A stretch of DNA of 64,000 bases from Paulinella micropora (GCA_009731375.1 BJOX01000013.1:1456759-1520758), one strand, 5' to 3'; shown: positions 50,914-63,280, numbered from the stretch's first letter. Numbers and translations are program-made. The notes: a model not told the origin generated them from the letters alone.

Positions 50914-52659
50914 GAAACGAGAAGAACGCAAGGAGGGGTACTCACCCCTGAGGCGGTGCCGGGTCAACCCACCCCGGGGGCAGCTCCGAGCCCGGATAAA
51001 CAACGAGTGGAAGTGGAGCCGGAGGAGGGACGTGACCTGGTGAGTGAAAAAGAGAGGATAAGCAGATTGGAAGTGATAATGGAGCAACAAAACGAAGTGA
51101 ACCAGAAACGGGTGGCGTGGCCGCCCAAGTGGAATGTTGACCGAAGAGACCTACAGGACTTCGAGGAGCGGTGGCAGGAGTACGTGGGGCTAATGTACCG
51201 CTGGTCTACCGGTTGGCCTTTTCCCTACAACAAACCGAGGTTTGCCGTGCACTGGAACCCTAAGCCCTGGACAATAGCTGGAGATTGGGAGAAGCGTCCC
51301 AAGCCTTATTGGTTACGGCCGCCAGGGGGAGGCGACATGCCCGATCATGTGGTGGTCTACGCCGGGGGTCCAGGGAGAGCCCGAACAAGTCCAGGAAGAG
51401 GAAATGGAAGTGATAAGGATGATGCTCAACCGCGCGTTGATGGAAGGGATCGACGGAAGGCGACGAGACCGCGTAAGGTCCCGGACCCCATGTTGGACTC
51501 GGGGGCAGTGTCGGACATGGCCCCACCCAGTTACAAGGAGTTCATGAACGGAGTCAAGCGCGAGGTGAAAGAGTTCAGCGCTGTGGGAGGAACAACAAGG
51601 ATGGAAGCGCAAGGGGACTACAAACTACCCACCCTAAGGGGTGATGGCTGGGATGGGAGCCTACCTCTAAAGGAAGTCTGGGTGGGAGAGCATCTGAACG
51701 AGCTATTAGTGTCCGGACCGAAAATGATGCTAGACGGATATACGCTGGTATTGCGAAAGCATTCGCCCTACATCACTAGGGCGGTGGTCCCGGACGTAAA
51801 GGAGAATGAAAAGGACGCCCTCTTATACTTCGACATGGAAGATTCCGTGATCCGTTTCCAATCGGGCTCGACGGAAGAGCAGCAAGCGGCCTTCTGGACT
51901 ACCAATAAGGTTCGGAAGAAGGAGTGGGACATGGGGCTACTGCATCGGATATTCCATGATCCCGCTGCCGCCAAGTTGCAAGCCATTGCGAAGGCGCATG
52001 ACGTGAAGTTAGCAAACGTCAACAAGGACGTTAGTAAGGAGTGTCCGAAGTGCCCGGCGGGCGGCGCACAAAAGCCGCCTCATCGCTCGAACGCGCATGG
52101 GACGCGAATGAAGGAGAAGGGTGAGGGTTGGCCGGTGGATACCTCAGCCCTACTGGCAAGACCGCTACTCAACGGGGAGCGATGCCTAATGGCGATGGTG
52201 GAGGATACCGTTGGGTACACCAACTTGGAGCTGCTGTTGAACGCGGAGATGCAGCGGCAGTCTCTGGTGGCAAGCAAGGTGTTCCGGATGAGCAGAACCC
52301 AGACGGGTAACAGGGTGAAGCAGATACGCGGGGACGGAGCTTACCAACGATCACAAGTGTTCAATGGCATGATCGAGAGTGTGAGGGTCCGACCGCCGTA
52401 TGCGGTAAGGAACGACCCTAACAAGCAGGCATGGGTGGAAGTCTCGCAGAAGCATATCTGGGCAGGCGCGAGGAAGCTACTAAAGAGAGCGCAGTTACCC
52501 TATGTGTATTTGGGCTATGCGCTAATGCACGTTGGATTGCTACACAACCTAACACCGCCACCGGGAGGCAAGGAGCCGAGGTTGTTCACCATGTTTCCTT
52601 ATGAGAGGGAAGTGGATGGCTATGATTGTTGCACACCTTCGGGTGCCTCTGTCACGTAG
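50914..52659 (+). pseudogene. pol: Copia pol: protease and integrase region
   Basis: Open frame (first ATG of this part at about 50910) through DPMLDSGAVSDMAPP at about 51485, the DSGA active-site motif of a retropepsin. HRIFHDPAAAKLQAIA and KECPKCPAGG at about 51945-52060 correspond to the GAG-pre-integrase His/Cys zinc region. IRGDGAYQRSQVFNGMIES at about 52325 corresponds to the integrase core around a catalytic Asp. It breaks near 52640, where the typical FGCLCHVVLDKKYHG continues in another frame (52626-53078). Protease would cleave the polyprotein and integrase would insert cDNA. Confidence 0.75.
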
Positions 52660-53078
52660 TACTCGACAAAAAGTACCATGGGTTGCGGAAGGAGGAAGAT
52701 CGCTCGCGATCGTTGCCGGCCGCTTGGATGGGGCTAGACCTGGAGACCTCAGCGTACGTAGTGCTGGTCCAGGGAGAGATCAAGCGTTGGCGGGATGTAA
52801 TCAACTTTGACGAGGATCAGCCCGAATGGCATATCATAGTTCAAATATGGAAGGCCGCCGGACTGAAGGTGGACGAGGCTCTCGGTTCTCCGATCAGCGA
52901 TGACATGGAGGAGCTATTCGTAAAGCCGGAAGGGGCAGAAGACAACGATCGCATAGTCGTGGTCAAGGAGGAGAAGGAAGAAGAAGGAAAGTTAAAACAG
53001 CCTGAGCCGGAGGAGCCAACGGACGAACTGAGGGAGGTGACCCGCGGTATGAGCGTTGAAGTGCCGGCGAAGGAGTGA
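52626..53078 (+). pseudogene. Copia integrase C-terminal continuation
   Basis: Contains FGCLCHVVLDKKYHGLR and an acidic Glu-rich linker. It overlaps the preceding ORF in a shifted frame. Confidence 0.65.
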
Positions 53079-53510
53079 GGTTGGAATTGGGCCAAGCGGA
53101 CATATGGCCCGAAGTGGAAGAGTAAGACCCGGAAGGGTGCTGTGGAAGGGGAGTGTGATCCCATTCGCAAAGGCAAGAAGCTGCAGCCGGCTCACTTCGT
53201 GCGCTTCGAAGGCGAGGAAACAGAAAATGAAGTTGAGAGAATGCTAGACACAGAAATCCTTAAGTGGGCAGTACGTGAACGGGCGCTGGCGGCTACGTTT
53301 ACTCGTCCGGTGGCGGAGAAGGAAGCTACCGCTTCCGGAAAGTTCGAGGATACTCGAGCCCAGGAAATTGCTACCCTGACAGTGTGGGCACAAGGATGTT
53401 TCCGGAGGCGCAAAAGGGAGTCAGTACCGGCGCGGGACTTGTGCCGGGGACGATAAGCCGATGCAACAAAGGAATCAGGAGGAAAAGTGTTATAATACAA
53501 GAGTAGGCTG

Positions 53511-54359
53511 GTGGCAAAGGGGAACTCCATGGTTCAAGGAGAACACTATGGGCAACGCACGTTCCCGACCCCCTGCACCATGTCTATACTTGGCTTCTTC
53601 ATGTTGGTGACGTTCTACGACCTAGTATTGGGAAAGTTCGATGTAGGCACGGCCTACATAGAGGTCGAGGTTGAAGAAGCGGGAATGCGACCTACCTACC
53701 TGGTACCACCATTCGGCTTTGAAGAGGAGGGGTATGTCTGGGAAATGGTAAGGGCGCTCTACGGGAGACCGGATGCAGGGAGAAAGTGGTGGATGCAAGT
53801 GCTGGTGCCTTTCATGGTGTTGCAAGGGTACGAGCAGCACAAAGCGTTTCCGTGCTTCTTCTTCCGTTGGCGTTCGGGGCAGGATAAGCCCGACATTGGT
53901 TTCGTCCATGTGGATGACATGATGATGGGCTTCAGCAGCGAAGAACCAAAGGAGGAGTTCCGGGCGGCAGGGGAAAGCCGCTTCAAGGTATTCAAGAGCG
54001 AACTACCAACGGATGTGACTGGAATCGACATCGAGGACGTCAGGCATCCGGAGTTGGGCCGGACCATCAAGTTATTTCAGGAAACGTTTATCAAGAAAGC
54101 CAGCGAGCGTCTAAAAACCAAAGACTTATCGTCTGTGGATTCGCCGTGGCTGATGCCGGGGTGCAGGGTGGGAGTACCAAGTGTACTGGAGGAGCTCTCG
54201 CCTTATGATATCTGCGGGATACTTATCTGGGTGCGGGTGACTCGGCATGACACGCTTGGGCCGGTGGCCGAGATGGCTCGCTATTCCTCAAAACCTGAGG
54301 AGTTCCCCTTTGAAGAGGCGGAACAGGTGATTATTGACTTACGATATACCAAAGAATGA
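53511..54359 (+). pseudogene. pol: Copia reverse transcriptase (RVT_2), 3' truncated
   Basis: GKFDVGTAYIEVEVEEAG carries the first catalytic Asp. VWEMVRALYGRPDAGRKWW is the conserved K/R-ALYG region. FVHVDDMMM is the catalytic VDD motif. The frame ends at about LRYTKE, TGA at 54357-54359, exactly where RNase H should follow. A shorter ORF at 53142-53456 precedes it in another frame. Copies RNA into cDNA in intact elements. Confidence 0.85.
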
Positions 54360-56050
54360 CTTTAATGATTATACCATGTCCAACAGTAACGGACGACTGA
54401 AACGGATGGTTGATATTAAGAACGGAACAATAACTGGACCCACTTTTTGGGGGCAGATGTACCCACTCGGCACAAAGGTGGATTGGCATTAATTGTTCTG
54501 ATACGGGATCTAACCGTATAACCCGGGTACATACATGGATATGTTAGTTACCAACCTGTTACCTAACACTCCCCCTGATTACTCTAGATTAGGTACAAAA
54601 TGTGACATAATTAAAGATAATCCTTCAAGCCTGTGGAAATATGTATTAGACAAAAATGATGAAAAATTAAATTATTATTACACCTATCGACTATCCACTC
54701 CCTCACCTCTCGTAGAAGTAGATACATCGGCTCCGCTGACAGGGTTGTCCCATTTGAAGCTATGCCCCGGCCCATAGCATAGGTACGCGTGATTTACGCA
54801 CCTTAGTCCCATGTTAACAGTGTGACGTCGGTAGTAGAGCTCTCGCACCCCTCAAGTGCTATCCCTTAATCTAACTACCGTTAAACTGCCTTCCCAGGAA
54901 CTTAAATTATTGCTAACTTATTACAAGGGGAGACTCTGATTTCTTACAATAATATATCATATTATGATAACTGTCGGTTTGCAAATATGAGTTGATCCCA
55001 AATAACAGAAATTAGAAAAATATGCGCTATATTGGGCCAGGCCATTGCATATAAAGTACAAACATCATGCATACTTATAAAAATAAATTGACCTAAGCGT
55101 TTGCGCTCAATTTTTCATACTGAAGAGAATGAAATATTGGGCGAAATGCAGTACGGTGAGCATTGTCAGGTTCCCTGCAATGGTGACAAAACATAAAACA
55201 TCAAATGAGCGTAAAGTTGCGTCAAATCCGCAACCCCGTAATAACCCGTCTGCACACGCCAGTACAATCTCATAATGAGAAGTCACAGAAATGATAACGT
55301 GTAGAGTGACATGTAGGCCACGGATGAAATAAAGCAATCGCACATATATATGATGCACATACAATAACGGTATAACGAAAACAGGTATAAATACTTACTA
55401 TACAGCCGAACAAGCATGACACATATATCATATACATTGCAGGTAAAGATTATGTAAATAGCAACGTTAGCATAATAGCGATTCACATAGATCAACTACA
55501 GGGCAACAAACAAACATGCTGGGCCGTGACCAGCCTACAAGAGCAGTTATAAACATGCCGGTTCCCTGCCTGAAGCACCTGCTTGTAATATGTATATATT
55601 CATAGCATATAGATAAACATGTCACCAAGTAACAACTTATGACAACACACTGAATTAGTTCTATGTTGAACGCGCAGCATTACCAACATTACATCAGAAA
55701 ACATCAACATGAAAGGCAATAATATTAAGGTTGCTTTTTAACGTGAATTACCTAATTACATCCGACGGTTGTCATAGGATACAAGCATATACCGAGAAAT
55801 ATGAGCGATCCGATCACGTCGACAACTATGTTTACAATTTAGCTACACTAACAGAACTAGAACCATAGTACTAGCTACATGGTGGCCAATGGGTCTTCTT
55901 AGTTTACTATCTATATGTAAGGCTATAACTATTAAATACTATTATTATGACATTAACTTCGATTAAGTCCGTATAGCAAAGTAGATCATTGACACATGCG
56001 ATATAATCTAAATTTCATGTATAAACTTCTAATGTCGCAATAACAGAAAA
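54360..56050. other. AT-rich region between two retroelements
   Basis: No gene longer than about 85 codons and no recognisable motif. It may hold LTR sequence of the minus-strand element in its right part. Confidence 0.5.
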
Positions 56051-56064
56051 CAATAGTGGTGGCT

Positions 56065-56090
56065 CTCTCTCCCCCTCACTTTTCGGAGTG
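56065..56090 (-). promoter_or_regulatory. Candidate polypurine tract of the minus-strand copia
   Basis: On the minus strand AAAAGTGAGGGGGAGAGAGA lies about 120 bases after the RNase H stop. This is where a plus-strand primer and the start of the 3' LTR are expected. Confidence 0.5.
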
Positions 56091-56208
56091 TAATGTAGCA
56101 AAAGTGAGTTTAGTTGATAAGTATTTAGACATTAAAGGAGATGAAAGCAAAATGCACAAACAATATGTCATATACGCATGGTGCAGCATGCATGATACAA
56201 CAAGGAAG

Positions 56209-56780
56209 CTATTCTGCTGGCATTTCTACCGCGACATGCCCGGAGATTGGTGAAAAATTCGTAAATGGAAGAGATTTAGTCAGATAGTCCGCCACATTCT
56301 TCTTTGACGCGATTTTATACAATTGCACGGACTTTGCACGGCACCTGTCGACCAGGTAATGAAAACGTACCGCGATATGTTTAGTACGGTTCTCACCAAG
56401 GCCTCTAGCTGACAACGAAATAGCCCCGGAATTATCCTCAAGAATCGAGATGATCCCCGGCGAATAACCCATATCTACCAGCACTTTCCGAATGGCCTCT
56501 GCTTCCCAACCGCCTCATTTGCGGCTATAATTTCAGCTTCGACAGTCGAATTCGCAACGACAGACTGCAACTTAGAGAAAACTGAAATCGGGGTCAAGTG
56601 GACGAAGAAAATGAAACCACTGCGGAATCTTCTATCCTCAACACGAGAAGCGAAATTGGAATCGCAATAACCGAACACAGGGGTCTTTTGCTGGACTTCC
56701 TTTGGAATTTCCCCCTCACCAAGCTTTACCGAGTTCTGGGCTAAATGAATGGGGTCAATGTCCTGAAATGAATCCATCAC
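56209..56780 (-). pseudogene. pol: Copia RNase H
   Basis: ORF 56780-56475 carries FGYCDSNFASRVEDRRFRSG (first catalytic Asp) and STVEAEIIAANEAV (catalytic Glu region). ORF 56484-56209, in another frame, carries ILEDNSGAISLSARG (catalytic Asp), TKHIAVRFHYLVDR and KNVADYLTKSLP. A frame change near 56480 separates them. Confidence 0.85.
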
Positions 56781-56976
56781 GGGCGATCCACAAAATGGCG
56801 TGTGCTTACGCTCCCCCTGCTTAGCGTAACTTACATCGAAGTGATAGTCTTATCGGCTCTCCTAAAGAAAATCCCACGAGGAGTAACCAAAAACCTGCAG
56901 ATCTTATCGATACGCGAATACGCACGAGGGGGGTTCGGAACCATATCCAAAGCTGCCATGTTCAGAGCACAAACGA

Positions 56977-57806
56977 TCATGGGCTGAGTGTTGACTGCGA
57001 CGAAAAGTAAGACACAATAAGAGTACGGAGGTCGTACTCCAAAATGGGATGTCCGGACTTGAGAGGACGAACCACATCAGAGGTATTGGGGGACTTGGCG
57101 GGAATAGCGCCGTCATAGCCGAGCTTAAGCAAAACGGCTTTAATATAAACCCTCTGGTGTACAAGGATGCCATTCTCGAAATGATCGAGCGAAATGTTCC
57201 TGAACGACGTGGCAATGCCAAGGTCCTTACATCTCACTCTATTAGTAAGTGTTCTTTCTCGTTAGCTACATGCAATCCATCATCAACATGAAATGTGATC
57301 AATGTGGTGTGCATTGGATTGTTGTTCTTCACAATTGCGTACGATGCCTTGTCTATGGCAAGGGGCTTGAACCCAAACTTTACCAAAATCTCATTCAAAA
57401 CATCATACCATAGTCTTCCTGATTCAGGATGACCGTAATACGCTTTGAGAATGAGCCACACCCACCCAACACGCTCGAAACCAGGTGGAGGATGTGCATA
57501 GATGGTGTAAGGCATGATAGCGTGCAAATATGCAGTGACAAAGTCAACAAGCCTCAAATCTCTGTTATGAACAGCAGCGTGCGCAACAAACATGAGAAAT
57601 GTGCGGTGATGAGCAGTAGGAGAATATGTACGTTTAGCATTAAAGTGAATGCCAGATTCCATCAAATCTCCCCTTATGGCCGTCCGGGCCTTACAATAAG
57701 TACCACCTTTAGGGTCCGGCTTTACCGTGTCTACCCATGTCAATGGTATTGTCTTACTGCCACATCTCCTCGCCTCTGTCTTTCTCACCCATTCAAACGA
57801 TCTCAA
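56977..57806 (-). pseudogene. pol: Copia reverse transcriptase (RVT_2)
   Basis: ORF 57806-57234: ARTAIRGDLMESGI, LRLVDFVTAYLHAIMP (catalytic Asp), VWLILKAYYGHPESGRLWY and FHVDDGLHVA (VDD motif). ORF 57237-56977 continues in another frame with FENGILVHQRVYIKAVLLKL, the usual segment after the palm. Confidence 0.85.
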
Positions 57807-57815
57807 CTCTTCCTG

Positions 57816-58696
57816 TTATTTTATCTCTTTCTCTCTCGCTGCCTTCTTGTCTTGTGGTTTGATGTCGGAGTAAAAACAAGCATTATGAGCAAAATCAGGC
57901 ACTACCTCAAGCAATGTTGCGGCAGTCAATATGGGCGGTGTTGGCACTACGGTAGCTGGTGCTACACTAATTGGAGGAGCAACCGGTTGCTTTTGGGGTC
58001 TAACCCTCTTCTGTCCCTCAGGTATGAGATTATCACCTGATAATATTATCTCACCCTGCGTCCAGGAACGAAAAGTAGCGGGGTTGGGCTTACGCGGAGA
58101 TAATACTGACTGAGCTTGTTCTCCTTCGTCCAACTTGGGCACAACTGGGACTTCTACTCTGACTTCTGGGGTGTTGATAAGACTGGTCGTACCGACTGAA
58201 ATAATCCTATATTTTTCTATCTCACTATCTAACATTCTCTCTGCTTTACCCTCTCCAAAGTCTATGTAATGTGTAGGTTCCATTTTTCCTGAGATCGCCT
58301 TCAAAGCTCCCCCTGGACGAATGGCAAGTCCCTTTCTGATATGTGTGCGCCACTGCTCTCCGTAATACTATTGAGTCTGAGCCCATTTTTCTCCAAATTC
58401 TGGGCAGGAACTGCTACTTCAACTCCCTGTAAAGGGTCCAGTCGGTTCGACAGTCTTACCTTCCTACTCTTCGCTTTGGGAAAGGCTATCGAACTGACTG
58501 GCGGTGCACTGACACTCTCTTTTTCTGGCTGTGGGTTTCCTCCTGGATCATGGACTTGTGGGGTGACAGGTGGGGACAACTGTTCGACATCCGTATCACT
58601 ATCACTTTCCACGGCCACAACTTCCTTTTCCACAACTACAGTAGACCTAGAAGCACCCGAAATTGGCAAGCCCTGTTTCCTGGGATGATACCCCAC
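57816..58696 (-). pseudogene. Copia polyprotein linker between integrase and RT
   Basis: ORFs 58696-58301 and 58304-57816 are Pro/Ser/acidic and low in structure, as copia linkers are. They meet in different frames at a CAGGGGGAG sequence (about 58307). Confidence 0.6.
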
Positions 58697-59290
58697 TTCA
58701 GATCCCTCTACTTCTATAGCATTGGTGACTCCGCTCTCTTGATTGTCCTCATCATCTCCCCCTAATGTACGAGACTTTGGGGCTGGTGGATCCTTATTCC
58801 AATTGACCCTCTGGGGGATCCATATTGAGAACCCTGGCAGCTACTCTTTTCCCCATGCGATTCACATCGAAACGGACATTTCTCAGATCTCCTTAGATAC
58901 GTTTGCCTATAGGATCATACACTCTGTAGTATCCAGTGGTTGATTTGCACACTAGAAATATGATCGGCACACCTTTGGGCTCTCCCTTCTTACTCTCCAC
59001 CTTCATGATAGCAGCACAACCAATGGGTTTTAGGTGTGACATTAACTGTTTCTTCTTGAAGATGGCCTCAAAAGGGGAAATACCCTTGAACTTTCCGTAT
59101 GCGTTGGGTATCCTATTCTAAATGTATTTAGAGTTCTTTTCCAAGTCTGTCCAAAAACTTATGGGCAAACCCGCGTCAAGTCTGGCAGCTGTTGCTGGGC
59201 CTTCCATGGTTAGATGTGATCGTTCTATCACTGCATTACTCTTACTGTGGCCCTTAGGGGACGGGTAGAATTCTACTCCTGTACGTTTAA

Positions 59291-59875
59291 TCAAGGCCCG
59301 AAAAACTCCGTAACCCTGTACTCCTGATCTGACTTGACCATCCTAACCGCATTTCCTGTCTGACGCTCAAAGAATGCAACTGCCTCAAGGAAATAGTCGC
59401 AAAAATCGTTCCTCTGTTTTAGGTAGTAGTCCTTTACGTATCCGCTAGCTACGCACTTAATGGTATACTTGTATTTTCTCCCATCATGGGACAACACTAA
59501 GTAAAACTGAGTATCCATAACTAGGCATTCCCCTGGGGCCCAATCCCTGTCGTGTCTGTTTTTAGAACTGTGATCTACTTCTCGCATCTTAGCTAGACTA
59601 CAACACTCACACTTTCTCACAGCTTCTCTCCAATCCTTTCCTATGATCGTCCATCCCTGTGCTTTAGCTAGCCTATCCGTCGCCGCACCGCCTCTATGTA
59701 ATGCCATGCGGTGAAGTATAACGAAATGGATGTTCTTGTTCGCATCAGGACGGACAACAGGTAAGAGGTATGAGCAATGGTATGTGTCATCGTCTGCTTT
59801 CTCTCCAAGTTCAGTGTCGCATTCGTATGTGTATGGCACATAGTTACAACCATGGTCACAGCCCCATCCACACAC
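59291..59875 (-). pseudogene. pol: Copia integrase zinc finger and core
   Basis: VILHRMALHRGGAATDRL and KCECCSLAKMRE give the HHCC-type zinc finger (H-x-H region and C-x2-C). GECLVMDTQFY carries a core Asp and RMVKSDQEYRVTEF the second. Inserts cDNA into chromosomes in intact elements. Confidence 0.8.
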
Positions 59876-59916
59876 ACATGCTGATACATTTCCAAAAATG
59901 AGTAGTCTGTGATAGG

Positions 59917-60192
59917 CTAAGCATTTGGTGCAGTAAATTGTTGTGTGGGAACTGATGTGGCACTGTGGTTTATGTGCTTCTTCTTTCGATCCTTCAGTTT
60001 AGCAAGCTTCTTCCTACTGTCCACCTGCTTTCCTGTGTGTGGGTCAAAGATGAGGTTAGGATCTAGTTGCTTAATGCCAGGCCTGTCCCAGACGTATATG
60101 TTGTTCTGGGCTCTGCGACCTTGCGCAAGTATTGCTCCCTTGTCAACTGGTATGGGCTTGTCCAGCAAAATGATCTGTCCATTCTGATGCAA
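59917..60192 (-). pseudogene. Copia GAG-pre-integrase segment
   Basis: Starts MHQNGQIILLDKPIPVDKG with a VWDRPGIKQLDPN-type strand, as found between protease and integrase. Confidence 0.55.
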
Positions 60193-60344
60193 TACTGCAT
60201 TCCTGAACTATCCCAAGTGGCGGTAGATATCGGGGTATATAATATAGGGCAGATCTGGGTTGTACACCGCATTCCTAGCAACTACGTCTATCTCTTCTCC
60301 GACTCCCGCTAACTGCACTGACATCTGACCTTTCAGGGATGCAG

Positions 60345-61181
60345 TTATGATGCTGTTAGCTGTCCTGAACTTGGCCTGTCCTTCACTAGATTAGTGAAGA
60401 GATTTTTGTTGGGTGATATCATAATGTTCATGCTACAAGCACTATCGTCAACTATGCTATCTCTAGACAAGTTAACCATAGCGTGGGCATTGTGCATTAT
60501 GCTATCACCTACTTCTCCTTCTTCGTCTTCCTCTTCAGCTCCCGGTTCTTCAATGGGGCTTGGCCTGGGGATTGGGCCTAAGACCTCTTGAAAATACGGG
60601 TGCGCATCAGTGTAAGCGAGGTAAGGGTGATCTATTGTAAACTGGGTTGCGTGTACGTCTACACTCCTTAGATTCATGTTGACTATGTACTGTTCTATGA
60701 CCATGCGCAGTCCTGAATACAAGACATTTACCGATTCATCACTATTGTAAGCTCCAGTCGACCTAAAGTCGACACGGAAACATCCCCTGTGAACGGCATC
60801 GAACAGTTGAGTGAAATGACCCTGTATTCTACCCGGTTGATTGTCAGGCGGCGATGTCGCCCGGGGATTAACCAAAGGCGCACTACCGCTTTCTGGTATG
60901 CTGGCACTAGCTGGCGTTGTACTACTCTTCGCACTGCTAATGGGGCGTGTAGAGGTAGGCTGACCTGCACAGCTACTGCTACTAGTCTGACTAGCTTTCA
61001 CTGACCCAGTGGTGCTACTAGAGCTACTACTAGCTGCCGGTGCCTGGAGTAATGAAGGTAGAGCGCTAACATCAAGATAGGATTTGTAACTACTCTTTCC
61101 CCTCCTTCTTATGACAGTTTCTCCTCCACTATCATTAGATACTTCCCTAGCTTGACTACCTGGGGTATCTGGGGTTTCCAT
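60345..61181 (-). pseudogene. pol: Copia protease region (278 aa)
   Basis: A Ser-rich N-terminal half, then RDSIVDDSACSMNIMISPNK, a retropepsin-like D-S-A active site with the following hydrophobic strand. The ATG at 61181 follows an unassigned ~380-bp stretch. Confidence 0.65.
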
Positions 61182-61560
61182 AGCGAGCTTACGCCCGCTT
61201 ACGCCCTAATCATGCTGCCTTGCGTTCTGAATCAGTGAGAATATCTGAAGGGGACATCCATCCGTTGGGGAACACGTCCCGTGGCCTTGCACAGTCTTTC
61301 CAAACGTTGTGCCCATGCTGTCTGCAAAATGGTGTGTTGTAAACTTATCTGTAGCATGTGTAGTTCTTTCTTCCCTGAAACCCTTTTTTGCACCTGTCTT
61401 TTATCACTCCTATATGTGTTGTGTGTGCTTTTTTGGGAATGTAATGCGCTGAATCTATTCACAATCACATGGTCTTTGTTTTGCATATGTTCAACTACTG
61501 CTCCTTTCTTTGTAACCCTGCTGTTGGTGATCTGTTCTGGGCTGCAGACAGGCTAAAAAA

Positions 61561-62511
61561 TCATGGGTGAGTGCCCATACTGGCTACTGGCTGGATCCAT
61601 CCAGTCTCCTGGTGTGGCCTCAACGGATTCTTCCTCATCATCTGTTCTCCCTGTCCGATCTGTCTGTCCACTGCAGACTCGTTTACTCCATCTTCTCTAC
61701 TCTCATTCTGACTAGCATCTTCTCGTGCTGGGCTGACTGGCTGAGCTCTATCCATACTGACTACATGAGGTGATCTACGCCTATGACTGTTCACGCATAG
61801 AGCCATAGTTCCTACCTTGAGTTCATCTGCTGGGATGTGATTAGAGATCTCTACTAGGTGTGGTGGGGGCAAAGGACATCCATCCTCATCTCTTGGTATC
61901 CCTTTGTAAACACGATCATATAGTACGGGGTCTCTGATCTCAGCTAGAGCGGCTATCAAGAGGACTTTCGCTTCTTCTGTCATCGCAGGGCTTTTGTCTG
62001 AGTCTGGTCTGATCTTTGGCTTGTGAAATTCACAGTTCTTGGACCTAATCAACCTCCAGGCTGCACTAGCTCCCGGTCCACCTTTTCTACAAAGGCCTAG
62101 GGTCCACTTGCATCGCTTGCCTGTCTCTTTGACTATGCCTTCACATCTCTTGTTATCAGGGATCAAGAACTCCTCAGGTGTCTCTATCTTCCTTGATCTC
62201 CAAATCTTAGCATAATTAAGATTAACTGCCTCTAAGGGAACTGTGTCAAGGGGAATAACACCAAAAAGCTCTGTCAAAACTAAGGAGAGGTCTCGTCCTA
62301 AATGTCTACTCTGTGCTTCCAGTAATGCGTATTTCAGCAAAAAGTCGCTAGAGAAGTATGGGATATGAAAGATGCTGGGGTCAATCCCTCTAAACTCCTG
62401 CGGGGGTCTAGCTAGGGGTTTAACTTGCTGATGAGTGTGTGGGATGGGAATAGGGATAGGGTTAGTCTGAGGTCTACTCTTGCTCTCCCGCTTCTTTATC
62501 TCCACATTCAT
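61561..62511 (-). CDS. Copia-associated Cys/His ORF of unknown role (316 aa)
   Basis: Lies between the gag zinc knuckle and the protease. After a basic start (MNVEIKKRESKSRPQTN) comes a helical region, then RCEGIVKETGKRCKW, GLCRKGG and NCEFHK, which look like one zinc-binding module (three Cys, then Cys/His). The last third is polar. Typical copia elements lack such a domain here. It could be an extra ORF, part of gag, or a captured host segment. Confidence 0.45.
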   Translation of the reverse strand: MNVEIKKRESKSRPQTNPIPIPIPHTHQQVKPLARPPQEFRGIDPSIFHIPYFSSDFLLKYALLEAQSRHLGRDLSLVLTELFGVIPLDTVPLEAVNLNYAKIWRSRKIETPEEFLIPDNKRCEGIVKETGKRCKWTLGLCRKGGPGASAAWRLIRSKNCEFHKPKIRPDSDKSPAMTEEAKVLLIAALAEIRDPVLYDRVYKGIPRDEDGCPLPPPHLVEISNHIPADELKVGTMALCVNSHRRRSPHVVSMDRAQPVSPAREDASQNESREDGVNESAVDRQIGQGEQMMRKNPLRPHQETGWIQPVASMGTHP

Positions 62512-62624
62512 ATGTACCCACGGTATGAGTTGTAGTGAATCCTCAGGCTCATCATTGTCGTCATCTCTCTGACTACCATGATCTGACTGTTCTGGTGATT
62601 CTACCTCCTCATCTTCAGGTGGGG

Positions 62625-63161
62625 CTACTGACTCTCTTTCGTCTTGTGATGACCCTCTTCCTGCTCCTCACCTACACATATGAACTTACCTTTCCTTGGT
62701 CCTTTCCTTTTGTTCATTGTGCTACCCTTCCTGAACTTGTGTTTAGAGCTAGATCTATCAAAAGAGCTATCTTTGGGAGTGGGTTTTCGAGGTCTGTTTG
62801 TTGACTTAGAGTTAGCTGTCTTTCCCTGTCTTGCTGTTATGCCTTTAGTGAAAGAGCAATCACTACCTGTGTGTCTGACACCTCTTTTTCCCTCTCTGCA
62901 ATCCGTTCGCACACACCTCGACGTACATTCATAACACATATGCCCAGCTTGCTTGCAGCAGTAGCATTTTAGTTCAGAATCCATCGTCGTCGAAATTGTA
63001 CTAAACACTACCTGCTTACCTTTTTGCGGTGTTATTACTTCGATGTACAGTTTTTCGTTGTTGTGTTCTTGTGCGACCTGTACTAGTACTATCTTTAGGG
63101 TTAGCTGTTTCCAGTCCCATCTTTGATCCATGTGCTGCCATGTAGTGTATAGAGTTGACAT
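62625..63161 (-). pseudogene. gag: Copia gag with CCHC zinc knuckle
   Basis: CYCCKQAGHMCYEC fits C-x2-C-x4-H-x4-C exactly. It is followed by a very basic Lys/Ser-rich tail (for example RKPTPKDSSFDRSSSKHKF). Upstream, a gag-like helix-rich stretch (ALVDKYRELDEIAKAGRLDK, about 63400-63281) lies in another frame. Confidence 0.75.
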
Positions 63162-63280
63162 GGGCTCTAAGTGTTCAACTTATAGCAGTCGAAATAGCTT
63201 CTTACACTTCTTGAAGTTGTAGTCTGACTCTGGTCTTCCTTCGTCTATCTCAACCTGTCTGACTAATGCCTTGTACTTCG

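Larger units (their letters stand above)
48900..54359 (+). mobile_element. Ty1/copia retrotransposon body, plus strand, degenerate
   Basis: Higher-GC sequence with domains in copia order: gag-like or unknown N-terminal ORFs (48.9-50.9 kb), protease (about 51.49 kb), integrase region (51.9-52.9 kb), reverse transcriptase (53.5-54.36 kb). RNase H is missing; the sequence after 54359 is AT-rich and unrelated. Integrase preceding RT is the copia order. Junctions between ORFs are frame changes. LTRs were not found. Confidence 0.8.

Noticed and set aside
51313-52354. Minus-strand ORFs opposite the plus-strand copia pol
   Set aside because: Shadows of the protease and integrase reading frame.
57429-58040. 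Plus-strand ORFs within the minus-strand copia element
   Set aside because: They overlap clear RT and linker coding on the minus strand and show no motif of their own.
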